DNA of 38,630 nucleotides from Streptomyces sp. TRM64462 (GTDB lineage Bacteria > Actinomycetota > Actinomycetes > Streptomycetales > Streptomycetaceae): the NCBI RefSeq assembly GCF_013362995.1, contig NZ_JABWDV010000459.1, positions 20,125 to 58,754 of the forward strand. Direction: 5' to 3'. Every line of letters begins with the position of its first letter. The stretch's first letter is position 1. Positions 17,062 to 26,161 of the stretch are shown here, piece by piece. The position numbers and the translations under genes were made by a program. Under the pieces are notes generated by a model, which ran no database searches, was not told where the DNA came from, and saw nothing but the letters and a program-made list of their open reading frames with translations.

Positions 17062-18201
17062 TCATGCGGCAATGGTGAGCGGAGCGTCGAGGCGCTCCCA
17101 GGCACCAAGCACGGCCTTGTGCGCGTCCGGTTGAAGGTGTGCGTAGCGCTGGGTGGTCTGGAAGCTCTCGTGCCCGAGGAGGTGCTGGACCTCGTAGAGC
17201 GAGACTCCTTTCTGGACGAGCCACGAGGCGCAGGTGTGGCGCATGGAGTGCGGCCGATAGTGCGGGACGGGCTGTTGCTCGCCGTCGCTGTCGAAGTAGT
17301 AGGCGGCGTCGACGGTGGGCCACCAGGTCTGGCGGCGCCAGTTGCCGTCGTCGAGGCGGCGGCCCGCTCGGCCCTTGGTGATGGTGGTGAAGACCACGGC
17401 GTCGCGGTCGAGCCGGTGGATGTGGCGTCCGAGTGCCTCCAGGACGTGGGGCGGGAGCGGGACCTCTCTACGGCTCTTGGAGCTCTTGGGATACTCCTTG
17501 ATGCCGCTCTTGGTGTTGACCTCCACCACGAACAGGCGCGAGCGGCGCTGGTCGATGCGGTGGCGGTGCAGGCCCGAGAGCTCTCCCCAGCGCAGTCCGG
17601 TGTAGAAGCCGAGCAGGCACATCGTCCGCCATGCGGCGGGGAGTTCGTCCAGGATGCTCTGCGCCTGGTCAAGCGTGAACCACTGCGGTGGCTTGACCGC
17701 GATCTGGGGCAGGTCGATGCTGCGGCATGGGGTCACCGCCAGGACGTCGTCGTCGACGGCCGCGCGCATGATGGAGGACGTCAGGTTGTAGGCCCGCTTG
17801 ATCGCGGAGGCTCCCGTGCCCTTCTCGACCAGGGTCCGGATCCAGCTCTGGACGTCCATGCGGGTGATGGCCCGCATCTCCCAGTCCGCCCAGTAGGGCA
17901 TGACGTGGTTCTTGATGCTGGAGGCGTCGCCGCGCAGCGTATGGGGCTCAACGATGCGAGCGTTCCACCACCGGTCGTGCCACTCGCGGAACGTGATCTC
18001 ACCGGCACGCGGGTCGCGCATGCCTCCGCGGGCGAACTGGGTCTCCAACTCGATGCCCCAGGCGCGGGCCTGCGCCTTGAGAGGGAACGATTCGCTGAAC
18101 CGGTCTCCTGCCCGGTTGCGTACGGTCGCCTGCCACTTGCCGGACTTCAACTTGCGGAGGTACGAGGCTCTGCTCCTTGTTCAACGGGGCCGGGATGGCA
18201 T
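17062..18201 (-). CDS. Tyrosine-type phage/AICE integrase with a nonsense codon near the start
   Basis: A site-specific recombinase for integration and excision. From TTG 18150 the frame gives 362 residues with all catalytic residues: R187 (GLRWGEL), a beta-hairpin Lys near K225, H301/R304 (HSMRHT), H327 (LLGHES) and nucleophile Y336. The SAM-like core-binding domain spans about 52-135. Three bases after the excisionase stop, ATG 18199-18201 opens the same frame (MPSRPR) but codon 7 is TGA at 18181-18183. Beyond it SRASYLRKLKSGKWQATVR continues as a normal AICE integrase N-terminus. A single GGA-to-TGA change would explain this. Only re-initiation at TTG (codon 18) would give protein, shortened at the arm-binding end. 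The att site served is not adjacent and remains unidentified. Confidence 0.85.
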
Positions 18202-18204
18202 GAG

Positions 18205-18411
18205 TCAGCGGCGGCCTGTCGGCGGTACGACGGCGCGGCGGCTGATGAACTCGTCGAGGCCGGCCGCAGGTATCCGCACTCGAGACCGGCCTGGTCCAGT
18301 ACGGAGGTCGACGACAGGCAGGTCGCCGGCAGCGATGAAGCGGTAGACGGTGCGGCGGTCGACGTCCAGGGCGGCGGCGACAGCGGGGATGGACAACAAG
18401 CGTGCAGGCAT
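18205..18411 (-). CDS. Excisionase-type helix-turn-helix protein (Xis)
   Basis: A 68-residue MerR/Xis-like DNA-binding protein. The recognition unit is LLSIPAVAAALDVDRRTVYRFI, followed by a wing with VDLRTGPGRSRVRIP. Such proteins bind next to att sites and bias the integrase toward excision. Its stop is 3 bases before the integrase ATG, the classical xis-int operon order of actinomycete integrative elements. No good ribosome site precedes ATG 18409-18411, so the exact start is uncertain. Nothing is recognisable in 18412-18591 upstream. Confidence 0.85.
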   Translation of the reverse strand: MPARLLSIPAVAAALDVDRRTVYRFIAAGDLPVVDLRTGPGRSRVRIPAAGLDEFISRRAVVPPTGRR

Positions 18412-18591
18412 GGAGGTGACCTTGAGGTGAGGGTGGGCTGGAGCTCGGCGAGTCAGCAGCCGGGCGACCGGGGACCCAAGGCGGTCCCACTGCCCTGGCA
18501 GGGCAGACTGCGTCGCCCGACGAGAGCAAGGCGATCAGGGACGGCTTCGTCGGGGGAGGACGACCGGTGAAGGAGAGGATGAGCTGGTGGC

Positions 18592-18624
18592 GCCCGCGCT
18601 CTGGCTGTCAGCCAGAGCGCGGGC
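18592..18624 (-). terminator. Terminator of the integrase-like gene
   Basis: Perfect 15-bp stem GCCCGCGCTCTGGCT / AGCCAGAGCGCGGGC with a 3-base loop, 5 bases beyond the stop of the minus-strand gene at 18630. Confidence 0.85.
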
Positions 18625-18629
18625 GAAGA

Positions 18630-19259
18630 TTACGACTTGAGCGAGTTAGGAAGGGCCATGGCTTCGGCCAGGTGATCCCAGTCGATTCCGACCTTCTCAG
18701 TGCGGAAGCAGTGCGGGTAACGCAGCGCTGGCCAACTCGGGGGCACGCCAGCCCACTCGGCAACCGTGACGGGTGAGATGCCCATCTTCAGCCATTTCAT
18801 CAGGCAGGAATCACGGAGGATGGAGATGGGCTCCCCCAGGCGCCACGAGTACAGCTCGTCCCTCGGCAGGACGGCCTCTTGGGCCTGCTGCCACATCTGC
18901 TGATATAGGGCATCCGAGAGCGGCCCACCTCCCGGACCGGGAAACAGCAGATCGTCGCCCTGCAGGCCAGCCTCGCTGATCCACTCACGCAGGAACACGA
19001 CGACCTGCGGCTGGAGGGGGATTTCCCTCACCATCCCGTTGTGGCGGGCCGCCAACTTACCCAAGTCACGCTCCAGGAGCACCACGTCACTCACTCGCAG
19101 CGCGCGAGCCTCGCTCGGACGCAGAGCCTGCTCGGCCACCATGCGCATGAAGGCGTGCACCGAGCGATCAGCACCCACCTGCCCACGCACCCACTCGAGC
19201 AGCGATCGAACCTGCTCCTGGGAATACAACCATTCTTCGTCAATGACCTCAACACACAC
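18630..19259 (-). CDS. Tyrosine recombinase-like protein lacking catalytic histidines
   Basis: A 209-residue protein resembling the catalytic domain of a tyrosine integrase without its DNA-binding N-terminus. The first Arg is in QALRPSEARAL. The second box reads ISILRDS, where HxLRH is expected. The later box reads AEWAGVPP, where AEWAGH is typical. The final Tyr is kept in LRYPHCF. Two of the conserved residues (both histidines) are thus replaced, so strand exchange is unlikely; it may act as a DNA-binding accessory protein. GTG 19257-19259 is chosen because CGAGGAGTC lies about 7 bases upstream; a longer open frame to 19298 lacks this. A left stem-loop of the pPIWI-RE bracket lies 74 bases upstream of its start. 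Confidence 0.65.
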   Translation of the reverse strand: MCVEVIDEEWLYSQEQVRSLLEWVRGQVGADRSVHAFMRMVAEQALRPSEARALRVSDVVLLERDLGKLAARHNGMVREIPLQPQVVVFLREWISEAGLQGDDLLFPGPGGGPLSDALYQQMWQQAQEAVLPRDELYSWRLGEPISILRDSCLMKWLKMGISPVTVAEWAGVPPSWPALRYPHCFRTEKVGIDWDHLAEAMALPNSLKS

Positions 19260-19332
19260 GGATGTGACTCCTCGGGGGAATTTCTGAATGCGCCACACGG
19301 GGATCAGCGCGGCAGGTTCAATGGTCTGCGGA

Positions 19333-19373
19333 ATCGCCGGTTTGGCTAACCGGCGATCGTCGGCTATGTTGCA
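19333..19373 (+). repeat. Left stem-loop plus GGCTATGTTG tag (inverted relative of 29482-29524)
   Basis: Perfect 10-bp stem ATCGCCGGTT / AACCGGCGAT with loop TGGCT, followed by CGTCGGCTATGTTGC. The reverse complement of the right-hand element has the same stem core, the same loop core TGGCT and the same CTATGTTG tag. The tags face inward. The two elements enclose 10.2 kb containing exactly the pPIWI-RE gene set. Confidence 0.75.
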
Positions 19374-19597
19374 CCCGACACGGCGCTCACTACATCCATG
19401 CGCATGTAGGAACGACAGGGCGTAGCCACGCCTCTCCAGACCGTTCTAGGTTTGCTTGCTTCCCCGCGCCATTCCAGTCCGTTGCGCCCTCAATGTGTCT
19501 GCCGTCGGCGAATCAGCGCGCCCCACCATCACAACGGATCCACTACCAACGCGCTCTCCTGGCTATCCACAACAAGGAACAGAGAAGGCGTCTTCTA

Positions 19598-19770
19598 AGC
19601 ACTCGCTCCTGGCTACCGCCGACCACGCCCGCCGCCTCATCGAGGCGTACACCGACGACCCGACGAACACACCGTTGCCACCGCCACCCTCGCCGAACGC
19701 CTCGCCGGCTTCCGCGGCGCCTTCGCTGTCGCCCGTGAACCCGTACGGATGGAATATGGAATGGGGGGGA
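19598..19770 (+). pseudogene. Degenerate coding remnant in the gap before the pPIWI-RE operon
   Basis: The stretch 19260-20074 has no good gene. Inside it one frame encodes ATADHARRLIEAYTDDPTN, and the next frame continues VATATLAERLAGFRGAFAV and AREPVRMEYG. Together they read like one frameshifted small protein. No family was recognised. The rest of the gap holds the left stem-loop and must include the operon's promoter. Confidence 0.3.
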
Positions 19771-20074
19771 GCTGATCAACTAACCGGGCGGGGCCCTGGA
19801 GAACACCACCTTCAACATCGCCGAGAGGCTCAAGACCGGCTCCACGGTCCGTCATCACGAACTTCCCTACCACGACCGCCGGACGCCTTGTCCAGAGAAC
19901 GGGCCATGTCGGCCACCACTCGGCACACCGGCCACCGAGCCCGAAACCGGCCCATCCTGGGACTGGGCTGTGCCTACGGAGGCGCGGGGCCCTATCCCAC
20001 GAGTCGGGCACGCGGCGTGCCGATGTGTGTTGAGGACGGTTGCGACGAAGACTTCATCGCGGTTCCCTGGGTGC

Positions 20075-20533
20075 GTGCCACAGGCGGCATGGAAGAGCGA
20101 CGCGACGAAACTGGCCAAGGTGCGGAAGGAGCGCGGCTTGTCCCCAGAGGACGTGGCAGACCAGATGGGTGTGTCTGCCCGGATGATCCACTACTACGAG
20201 GCAGGCGTGCACTCACCCGCGGTGTCCCGCCTGGGGGATCTGGCCCTGGCCCTGGGGTACGCCCCGGACGACTTGACCGCTGACCCACGCGGAGAAGCGT
20301 CCCTGGTTGATCTTCGGTACTCGGCCGGCCTCACAGCAGCGAGCGCGGCAGCTCGTCTACGGGGAGACCAGGCGGGCTACGGACAACTCATCGACCAACG
20401 CAAGATCCGGGACCTGGAGGAGGGGAGGAAGGTGGCAGGGAAGATGCTGCAGAGCCCGGAAGCCTCGGGGCTGCTGACCGGCGCCCTGGCCCGGACGTAC
20501 GGGGTCCCTCCCCGGGTTCTGATGGACGCGTGA
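20075..20533 (+). CDS. XRE-family regulator with two HTH units, head of the pPIWI-RE operon
   Basis: About 152 residues from GTG 20075; the frame is open further upstream to 19970, and the true start is uncertain because no ribosome site is clear. The first Cro/CI helix-turn-helix is evident: KLAKVRKERGLSPEDVADQM, SARMIHYYEAG. The C-terminal half looks like a second, diverged unit (VDLRYSAGLTAASAAARL ... KIRDLEEGRKV ... RTYGVPPRVLM). It probably represses or times expression of the downstream conflict genes. Its stop overlaps the next start (GTGATG), the first sign of a tightly packed operon. Confidence 0.75.
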   Translation: MPQAAWKSDATKLAKVRKERGLSPEDVADQMGVSARMIHYYEAGVHSPAVSRLGDLALALGYAPDDLTADPRGEASLVDLRYSAGLTAASAAARLRGDQAGYGQLIDQRKIRDLEEGRKVAGKMLQSPEASGLLTGALARTYGVPPRVLMDA

Positions 20534-21324
20534 TGCGGAGCCGACCTGATGTCGTCCCTCCGAAGCCCCCTTCCAAGGGCCGGACACACCCATCCGTACG
20601 GGCAGCGGAGACCTGGGAGGGCCTCAATGAGCGGCAGCGCGTCTATCTGACGGCCTGCTACCAGGAGGACCAGGAAGTCGAGCGTCAGGTGACGGCTGCG
20701 CGTGCGGCCGGTTCGGGAAAGCGGGTTCCCGCGGCAGAGTGGCGAAAAGTCCCGTTCACGATCAAGGCCGACCCGGAGTTCACGGGGTACACGGCCCTTC
20801 AGGACCGCCTACGTGTACTGGGCGAACACGACGCCGGCGCCGGCCAGACGTTCAAGGCTCTCGCCACGCGCGGACTTGTCGTGGTCTCGGAGGACCAGGT
20901 CGAAGTGTTCCCCCTGGGCTTCGTTCCACGGGTCCTGGTGGAACTCACCCGCTTGGGCCGAGCCTGCGCGCGAGCTGGCCTCGGTGAAGCACTTCCGCCA
21001 CGGCGGCCAGCGCACCTGCTTTCAGAGTGGTTGTGGTCCAGCCTGATGAAAGTGGCTTCTGCCGAACCGGATGGCCTATCAGAAGATGATATTTGGGGGA
21101 GGTCGAAGTTCTACCTGGGAACGGGATACCGACCGAACGGGCCTCGCGGAGGCAGCAGCCGCGGCCTGATCGACGAGTTTCCGGTGACCGAAGGGGAAGG
21201 CGAGGAGGCGTTCGTGAGGGAGTACCGGTGGCGCCTGACTGACGCCGGACGCCAGCACATCACCCAATACCAGGACACCTATCGAGACCTGTACCCAAAC
21301 GTCCCCATCGTGGAGCTTGCGTAG
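20533..21324 (+). CDS. Hypothetical winged-helix-like protein in the pPIWI-RE operon
   Basis: About 263 residues from ATG 20533, which shares a base with the preceding stop; GTG 20530 is an alternative. LNERQRVYLTACYQEDQEVE near the N-terminus, followed by TALQDRLRVLG, QTFKALATRGLVVV and VELTRLGRACA, suggests a winged-helix or MarR-like fold. The C-terminal half has a second similar stretch (WRLTDAGRQHI) that looks like another wing. No catalytic residues, signal peptide or membrane segment are seen. Position suggests a DNA-binding helper of the cassette. Whether it belongs to the system or only hitchhikes cannot be settled here. It is 86 bases from the nuclease gene. Confidence 0.65.
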   Translation: MRSRPDVVPPKPPSKGRTHPSVRAAETWEGLNERQRVYLTACYQEDQEVERQVTAARAAGSGKRVPAAEWRKVPFTIKADPEFTGYTALQDRLRVLGEHDAGAGQTFKALATRGLVVVSEDQVEVFPLGFVPRVLVELTRLGRACARAGLGEALPPRRPAHLLSEWLWSSLMKVASAEPDGLSEDDIWGRSKFYLGTGYRPNGPRGGSSRGLIDEFPVTEGEGEEAFVREYRWRLTDAGRQHITQYQDTYRDLYPNVPIVELA

Positions 21325-21410
21325 GAGGCTCCCGCGCACTCCATCACCCGAACTGATGATTTACCACTCAGATCGCTGCGGGGCATCGGTGCACACCTAA
21401 GGTCGACCAG

Positions 21411-22676
21411 GTGAACACACGCTCTACTTCCGCCAGTTCATTGCATGACGCCGAGGTCCGGCATGTCGTCATGACCGCTGCCGCCATGGCCGCGAGGGCA
21501 CTGACCGGGTCCGACTGCAGCACAGACCCGGAAGTCCGCCTCAAGGAGATGATGGACGCCCACGCGAGGATCCTCTGGGCGTGGGGTCCCGGAAAGCCCC
21601 TGACCTTCACCAAGTTCCGGGAGATGTTGACGGAGGACCTGTCGGCGCTCCTGCCCGACGGCGTGGACGCCGGCGAGATGTCGGGCTTCTTCGCCATCAC
21701 CGAGGACGGGGAGTTCGAGGAGGACTCCTACGATCTGGAGATGGAGCAGCGGACCGTCCTGGAGGCGCTCGACAAGGCGTCGTGGAACGGCCGGTCAGCG
21801 ATGGGTGATCGGGTCAGCGACGAGCTGCACCAGACACTGGTGCACCGGGAGCTGCTGAAGGGTCGCTCGCAGGAGTCCTACTGCGCATGGCGGTCGGCCC
21901 TGATCAGGACTCCGGCGGGGGCCGCCGGGGAACTCCGCCGTCTTGATCTCCCCGCGAAGCTCGACGAGTTCTACGAACCTATCCGGTTCGACGCGCTCTA
22001 CGACCAGCGGTGGTGGTTCGCGTGCCCGTTCTGCTCGTGGCCCATGAAGATCACGCTGCATGGCGAGAAGCGTGGCGCTGTGGGGAAGGTCCGTTGCTTC
22101 CACCGGCCGCACGCCCGGCAGGGGGCGCGGTACGAGTTCACGGTTCCGGAAAGCGGCAAGGCACCGGAGCTTCGGCCCGTCGGCAGGCCGTTGAAGCCCG
22201 AAGGGAATGCGAGCGTCCTGTTCAAGGACATCACGGACCGGATCCCCGAGCCGACCCCGGAGAAGGGGCACAGGGCCCTAGTGCGGGGGGTGTGGCGGTG
22301 CACGACGATCCCGGGGATTCCCGAGCTGGGCCTGTATGACGCGTTGTCGAGGCCGACCCTGAAGAAGAACGGGGTGGCCGTGGCACTGTGGCCGGATATG
22401 GACACCTACGACCTGCTGGTCACGGTGTCACAGAAGCACGGGGCGAGGACTGAGTTCAAGGTCGATGTGAAGGACTACACCCACGCGACGCTCCTGGCGG
22501 ACAAGATCACCGCCGACCGGGGTGACGGGGGCGGTGCTGACTGGTTGGTCGTTCCGGACTTCCGGTACGACACCGTTCCGATGCTGGAGGACGTCAGCCG
22601 GAAGTGGATGCGGGTGGCGACGGCTGGGGACTTCGGCGCACGGGTGTGCCAGGAAGCGGGCGCGACGTGGGCGTGA
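21411..22676 (+). CDS. pPIWI-RE-associated PD-(D/E)xK restriction endonuclease-like protein
   Basis: A 421-residue protein with a C-terminal nuclease fold. D334 (YDLLVTV) precedes E348-F-K350 and D352-V-K354 (TEFKVDVKDY), then a helix with LLADKI: the PD-(D/E)xK arrangement. A central treble of metal ligands (C205-P-F-C208 ... C229-F-H231) looks like a zinc finger. The published three-gene pPIWI-RE modules (Burroughs, Iyer and Aravind) pair the PIWI-like protein with a DinG-type helicase and such a nuclease. Finding all three in order supports the call strongly. GTG 21411 is preceded by AAGG at about 8 bases. Its stop overlaps the helicase GTG (GTGA), so the two are coupled. Expected role: cleavage of invading nucleic acid exposed by the helicase. 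Confidence 0.82.
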   Translation: MNTRSTSASSLHDAEVRHVVMTAAAMAARALTGSDCSTDPEVRLKEMMDAHARILWAWGPGKPLTFTKFREMLTEDLSALLPDGVDAGEMSGFFAITEDGEFEEDSYDLEMEQRTVLEALDKASWNGRSAMGDRVSDELHQTLVHRELLKGRSQESYCAWRSALIRTPAGAAGELRRLDLPAKLDEFYEPIRFDALYDQRWWFACPFCSWPMKITLHGEKRGAVGKVRCFHRPHARQGARYEFTVPESGKAPELRPVGRPLKPEGNASVLFKDITDRIPEPTPEKGHRALVRGVWRCTTIPGIPELGLYDALSRPTLKKNGVAVALWPDMDTYDLLVTVSQKHGARTEFKVDVKDYTHATLLADKITADRGDGGGADWLVVPDFRYDTVPMLEDVSRKWMRVATAGDFGARVCQEAGATWA

Positions 22677-25600
22677 CGAAGAAGCTGTCGAAGGGTGTCG
22701 GTTCGGCATCCGCCGCGCTGGCCCTGGCCGCGCACTACTTCCCGGAGAAGGACGATGAAGGCCACTTGGTGGCGTCATTCCGTCACGCGTCGTTCTTCTT
22801 CACCGGCCACCTGGACCTGTGGGACCAGTGGCGGGAGATGCCGCTCGCGGACAAACAGCGGATCGCCGGTGTCATCCGATACGGGCGGCAGGACTTCGCC
22901 TCATCGGGGGTGTTCACCCGGTTCGTACGTGGCTGCCTTGCGGAGCAGTCTCCGGACGGCGGAATCCCGTTCGAGGCGGTGGGGGATCCCGGCAGCGCGG
23001 TGGCCGCGAGGCCGCGGGTCGGCGGCGATCTCCTCGCCCACGTCGACCGCATGCTGGAGAGGCTGTCGAAGTCGTACGGGCGCAGGAGAGCGCATCCCCC
23101 GGCCGACCCGGGGACGTGGCTGACGGCCAAGCGGTACGCGTCGGGGAAGGGGGAGATCGTCGGCAGGGCGGTCATCCCGGCAACCGGCACCTTCACCAGC
23201 GGGAAGGACCTCGATGACCTCCCCGAGGTGAACACGCTCCCCTACGAGCCGGATCTGAAGATCCACACTCCTGATCTTCTGGAGCACGCGAGGGAGGTCG
23301 ACCGGGTCCGCTACGCGGAGACCGGCAAGGAGGGGTACCTCTTCGACGTCCTGTCCAAGCTCTTCGACGAGCTGCAGACGACCGACGACATCAGCGTCGG
23401 TGACGCCCTGATGCTCCTCGCCGGGCCCATCGAGATCTTCAATGCCCCTACCGGAACCGGGAAGAGTGTCCTGGTGAGGGTCGCGGCGTCCTGGCTCGCG
23501 GTCAACGGGTACGCGATCACCCTGGTCCTCCCGACCGTCGAGGCGACCCTGTCCGCCGCGTGGGAGATCAAGGAAGACCTCAGGGCCCTCGGCAGTACGA
23601 AGACCTGTGCTCCTCTGATGTCGCCCTCCCGGCTCCACGACCGGGCCATGAAGCTGGTCTCCCGCATCGAAGGCCCTCTCATCGGCCAGGACGAGGAGAC
23701 CCTGTGGCGTCTCGACACCCTCTCCTACGGGTGCGCTCTCAAGCACGCCACGACCAGCACGCACCCGTACCCTCCGGGCAGCGAGTCGTGCCGGTACCTG
23801 GGCCCCATCCCCCCGATGACGGGGAGTCGGTCCTGCTCGTGGATGCAGACGTGCGGAAAGTACGAGCAGCAGCGCCAGGCGTGCGAGGCCGCGGTCGTGG
23901 TGACCAACCACCACAACTTCATGGCCGGGCGGTTCCACATCGGCGTCATGCTCGACGGCAAGAAGGCCGGCGACCTGTCCGTGGCCGAGTTCGTGTTCCG
24001 CCGCTCACACGCGGTCCTGATCGACGAGGTCGACCAGTTCCAGTCGGTGGCGGTCGACATGTGCTCCAGCGAGCTGATCCTTGACTCCCGGCAGCGCAAG
24101 AGCGTTCCTCTTCGCGACCTGGACGACGACCAGCGGATCATGTCGTCCGAGGCGGTCAAGGAGTTGTGCCCCACCATCAGCCACGCCCGCTACCTGGCGG
24201 AATTCCTCCTCGCCGCACTGTGTACCGACGAACTTCACCTGCGGTACTACGAGGGGCGGGACGAGGCGAAGGACACTCACGGCTCGAACAGCAGCATGTG
24301 GCACCTGTCCGGGTCGCGGGACCGGCGACTGATCACGCTCTTGTTCCCCGAGGAGGACGTCACCGACGCCCAGGAGATCCCGGCCGAGCTGTTCGACAAA
24401 CTGAACGCCCTGCATCCCGTGCACCCGGAATCGTCCGAGGACGCGCTTCCCCCGGGCCGCATCCACGACATCTCCTTGGAACCGCACCTGAAGGAGGTGC
24501 GGGAGGCACTGGGGAACCTGCTCGCGTCACGGGGAGAAGACCTGCTCACCCAGGCCCGATCGGAGATGGACAGGACCCTCAAGGACGCCGTCCCCAACGG
24601 CTACGACCGGGGCGAGGCCATCGAGCTTCTGATCGTCCGCGTGTGGTTGGCCGAACTGGACATGACCCTTGAACGCCTCCGAGGGAAGACCGCTCAGTTC
24701 AAGGCCGCGGGACTCCCCTCCGCGCAGAAGCTCGGAGAGAAGCTGGAGACCGGCGTGGCGTCCGGCATCCTGCCCTACGGCATGCTCGGCAAGGGCGTCT
24801 TCGGCTACCGGGTCACCGGTCTGGACGACCCGGAGAAGTCCGCCGAACTCACCTCGCAGAGCATCTCCGGCGATCCCCACACCTACACCGCGCAGCTCGG
24901 CGGCATCGTGTCTCTCGTGCTGGCCGGCGTCGAGCGTCCGGTCATGGGCCTGTCGGCGACCGCGTACTTCCCCCAGGCCGTGCGTGAGCACGTCCACGGA
25001 CATGTGAAGTGGTGGATGACCGACGCCGACCCGGAGAGCATCAGTGCAATGCAGGCGCCGCTCAAGGACGCACTCAACCACGACATCCAGATCTCCGGAC
25101 TCCCTCAGCACCTGAAGAGCAAGGCCCTCAATGCGCTCGGGGAGAAGCTCTACACCGACAGGATCCACCCCGAGCTCGCCGGACTTCTCGAAACCGACCC
25201 CGACCGGGCGCACGTGGCGGTCGTCGTCAACTCCTACGAGCACTGCCGCCACATCGCCGCCGGCATCTATGCGTCCGGCGACTACCGCGACGGCCTGTGC
25301 GTCGCGGTCCCCCCGGACAAGTACCGGCGTGACCGGCTCCGGGAGGCCATCAAGCTCCCTCCTGGCGTCATCGAGCTGACACCAGAGGAATTCACTACGT
25401 TCCCCAAGCGCGGGAAGATCCTTGTCGTTCCCATGGCGAGGATCGCGCGCGGCCTGAATATCGTCATCGGCCGCCGGTCGGCGATCACCAGCGTCTACCT
25501 GTGCACGCGGCCTCTCGCGCTGCTCACCGACCCGCCGGAGATGTACGCCTCCATCAACGCTGCCGGGATCAACGCCGTCACTCCCGCGAGCGACCCCCTG

Positions 25601-25960
25601 GAAGTCCTCCAGAAGGCGCGAGAGGCGGCCTGGTCCCGGCTTCGGCTGATCATGCGCTCCGCGCCCGGGTTCGTCAGTGCCCACAAGACTCTCCAGGAGG
25701 AGATCGTCGCCGGGATGATCGTCGACATGATCCAACTCGCCGGCCGGGCCCGCCGCGGCGGCACGGACATGACGCTGCACCTGGTGGACTACGCCTTCCA
25801 CAACGACTCGTGGAAGTCCGACCTGAAGAACATCCTGCGCCGGATGCACGAGAAGTGGACTCCAGACGTCCGGCGGAGAATGGACGCGATCTACCGCGAA
25901 GCGCTCGCCGCGTTCCTCGCGTACGCCGGGATCAACTCCGAGGAATCAGAAGGTCATTGA
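22673..25960 (+). CDS. DinG/XPD-type superfamily 2 helicase with Fe-S cysteines (pPIWI-RE system)
   Basis: A 1095-residue helicase. Walker A is APTGTGKS (258-265) and the DEAH-equivalent is DEVD (451-454). Between them lies the Cys cluster C354, C373, C388, C394, C404, as expected for the 4Fe-4S domain of DinG/XPD helicases, followed by VVVTNHHNFM. The second helicase domain ends with MARIARGLNIVIG and motif VI IQLAGRARRGG (near residue 1020). The N-terminal 250 residues are specific to this subgroup. These enzymes unwind DNA 5'-3' and tolerate R-loops. In pPIWI-RE modules the helicase is thought to expose the strand engaged by the PIWI-like protein. GTG 22673 overlaps the nuclease stop. A 13-bp stem-loop follows 5 bases after the stop. 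Confidence 0.85.
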   Translation: MTKKLSKGVGSASAALALAAHYFPEKDDEGHLVASFRHASFFFTGHLDLWDQWREMPLADKQRIAGVIRYGRQDFASSGVFTRFVRGCLAEQSPDGGIPFEAVGDPGSAVAARPRVGGDLLAHVDRMLERLSKSYGRRRAHPPADPGTWLTAKRYASGKGEIVGRAVIPATGTFTSGKDLDDLPEVNTLPYEPDLKIHTPDLLEHAREVDRVRYAETGKEGYLFDVLSKLFDELQTTDDISVGDALMLLAGPIEIFNAPTGTGKSVLVRVAASWLAVNGYAITLVLPTVEATLSAAWEIKEDLRALGSTKTCAPLMSPSRLHDRAMKLVSRIEGPLIGQDEETLWRLDTLSYGCALKHATTSTHPYPPGSESCRYLGPIPPMTGSRSCSWMQTCGKYEQQRQACEAAVVVTNHHNFMAGRFHIGVMLDGKKAGDLSVAEFVFRRSHAVLIDEVDQFQSVAVDMCSSELILDSRQRKSVPLRDLDDDQRIMSSEAVKELCPTISHARYLAEFLLAALCTDELHLRYYEGRDEAKDTHGSNSSMWHLSGSRDRRLITLLFPEEDVTDAQEIPAELFDKLNALHPVHPESSEDALPPGRIHDISLEPHLKEVREALGNLLASRGEDLLTQARSEMDRTLKDAVPNGYDRGEAIELLIVRVWLAELDMTLERLRGKTAQFKAAGLPSAQKLGEKLETGVASGILPYGMLGKGVFGYRVTGLDDPEKSAELTSQSISGDPHTYTAQLGGIVSLVLAGVERPVMGLSATAYFPQAVREHVHGHVKWWMTDADPESISAMQAPLKDALNHDIQISGLPQHLKSKALNALGEKLYTDRIHPELAGLLETDPDRAHVAVVVNSYEHCRHIAAGIYASGDYRDGLCVAVPPDKYRRDRLREAIKLPPGVIELTPEEFTTFPKRGKILVVPMARIARGLNIVIGRRSAITSVYLCTRPLALLTDPPEMYASINAAGINAVTPASDPLEVLQKAREAAWSRLRLIMRSAPGFVSAHKTLQEEIVAGMIVDMIQLAGRARRGGTDMTLHLVDYAFHNDSWKSDLKNILRRMHEKWTPDVRRRMDAIYREALAAFLAYAGINSEESEGH

Positions 25961-25965
25961 TCGCC

Positions 25966-26000
25966 CGTCCAGCCGTGCTATGGTGACGCACGGCTGGACG
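25966..26000. promoter_or_regulatory. Stem-loop between the helicase and pPIWI-RE genes
   Basis: CGTCCAGCCGTGC pairs with GCACGGCTGGACG (13 bp) around a 9-base loop. It sits 5 bases after the helicase stop and 161 bases before the pPIWI-RE ATG. No T-tract follows. It could terminate or attenuate transcription, or stabilise the upstream message. The remaining leader (26001-26161) may carry a promoter, but none could be identified. Confidence 0.6.
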
Positions 26001-26161
26001 CGCACTGCCCAGGCGAATGACGGTAGCTCCCATGCAGCGACCGTTAGCCAAAGGCCCCGTTGGACCCGCGCGATGAAGTCCCGTTTTCGGGCACGCACAT
26101 CACTGCCAGGCATCGTCATCGTCTCGGCGGGAAGCATGGGATACCGCGCGAGGGAACAGAC

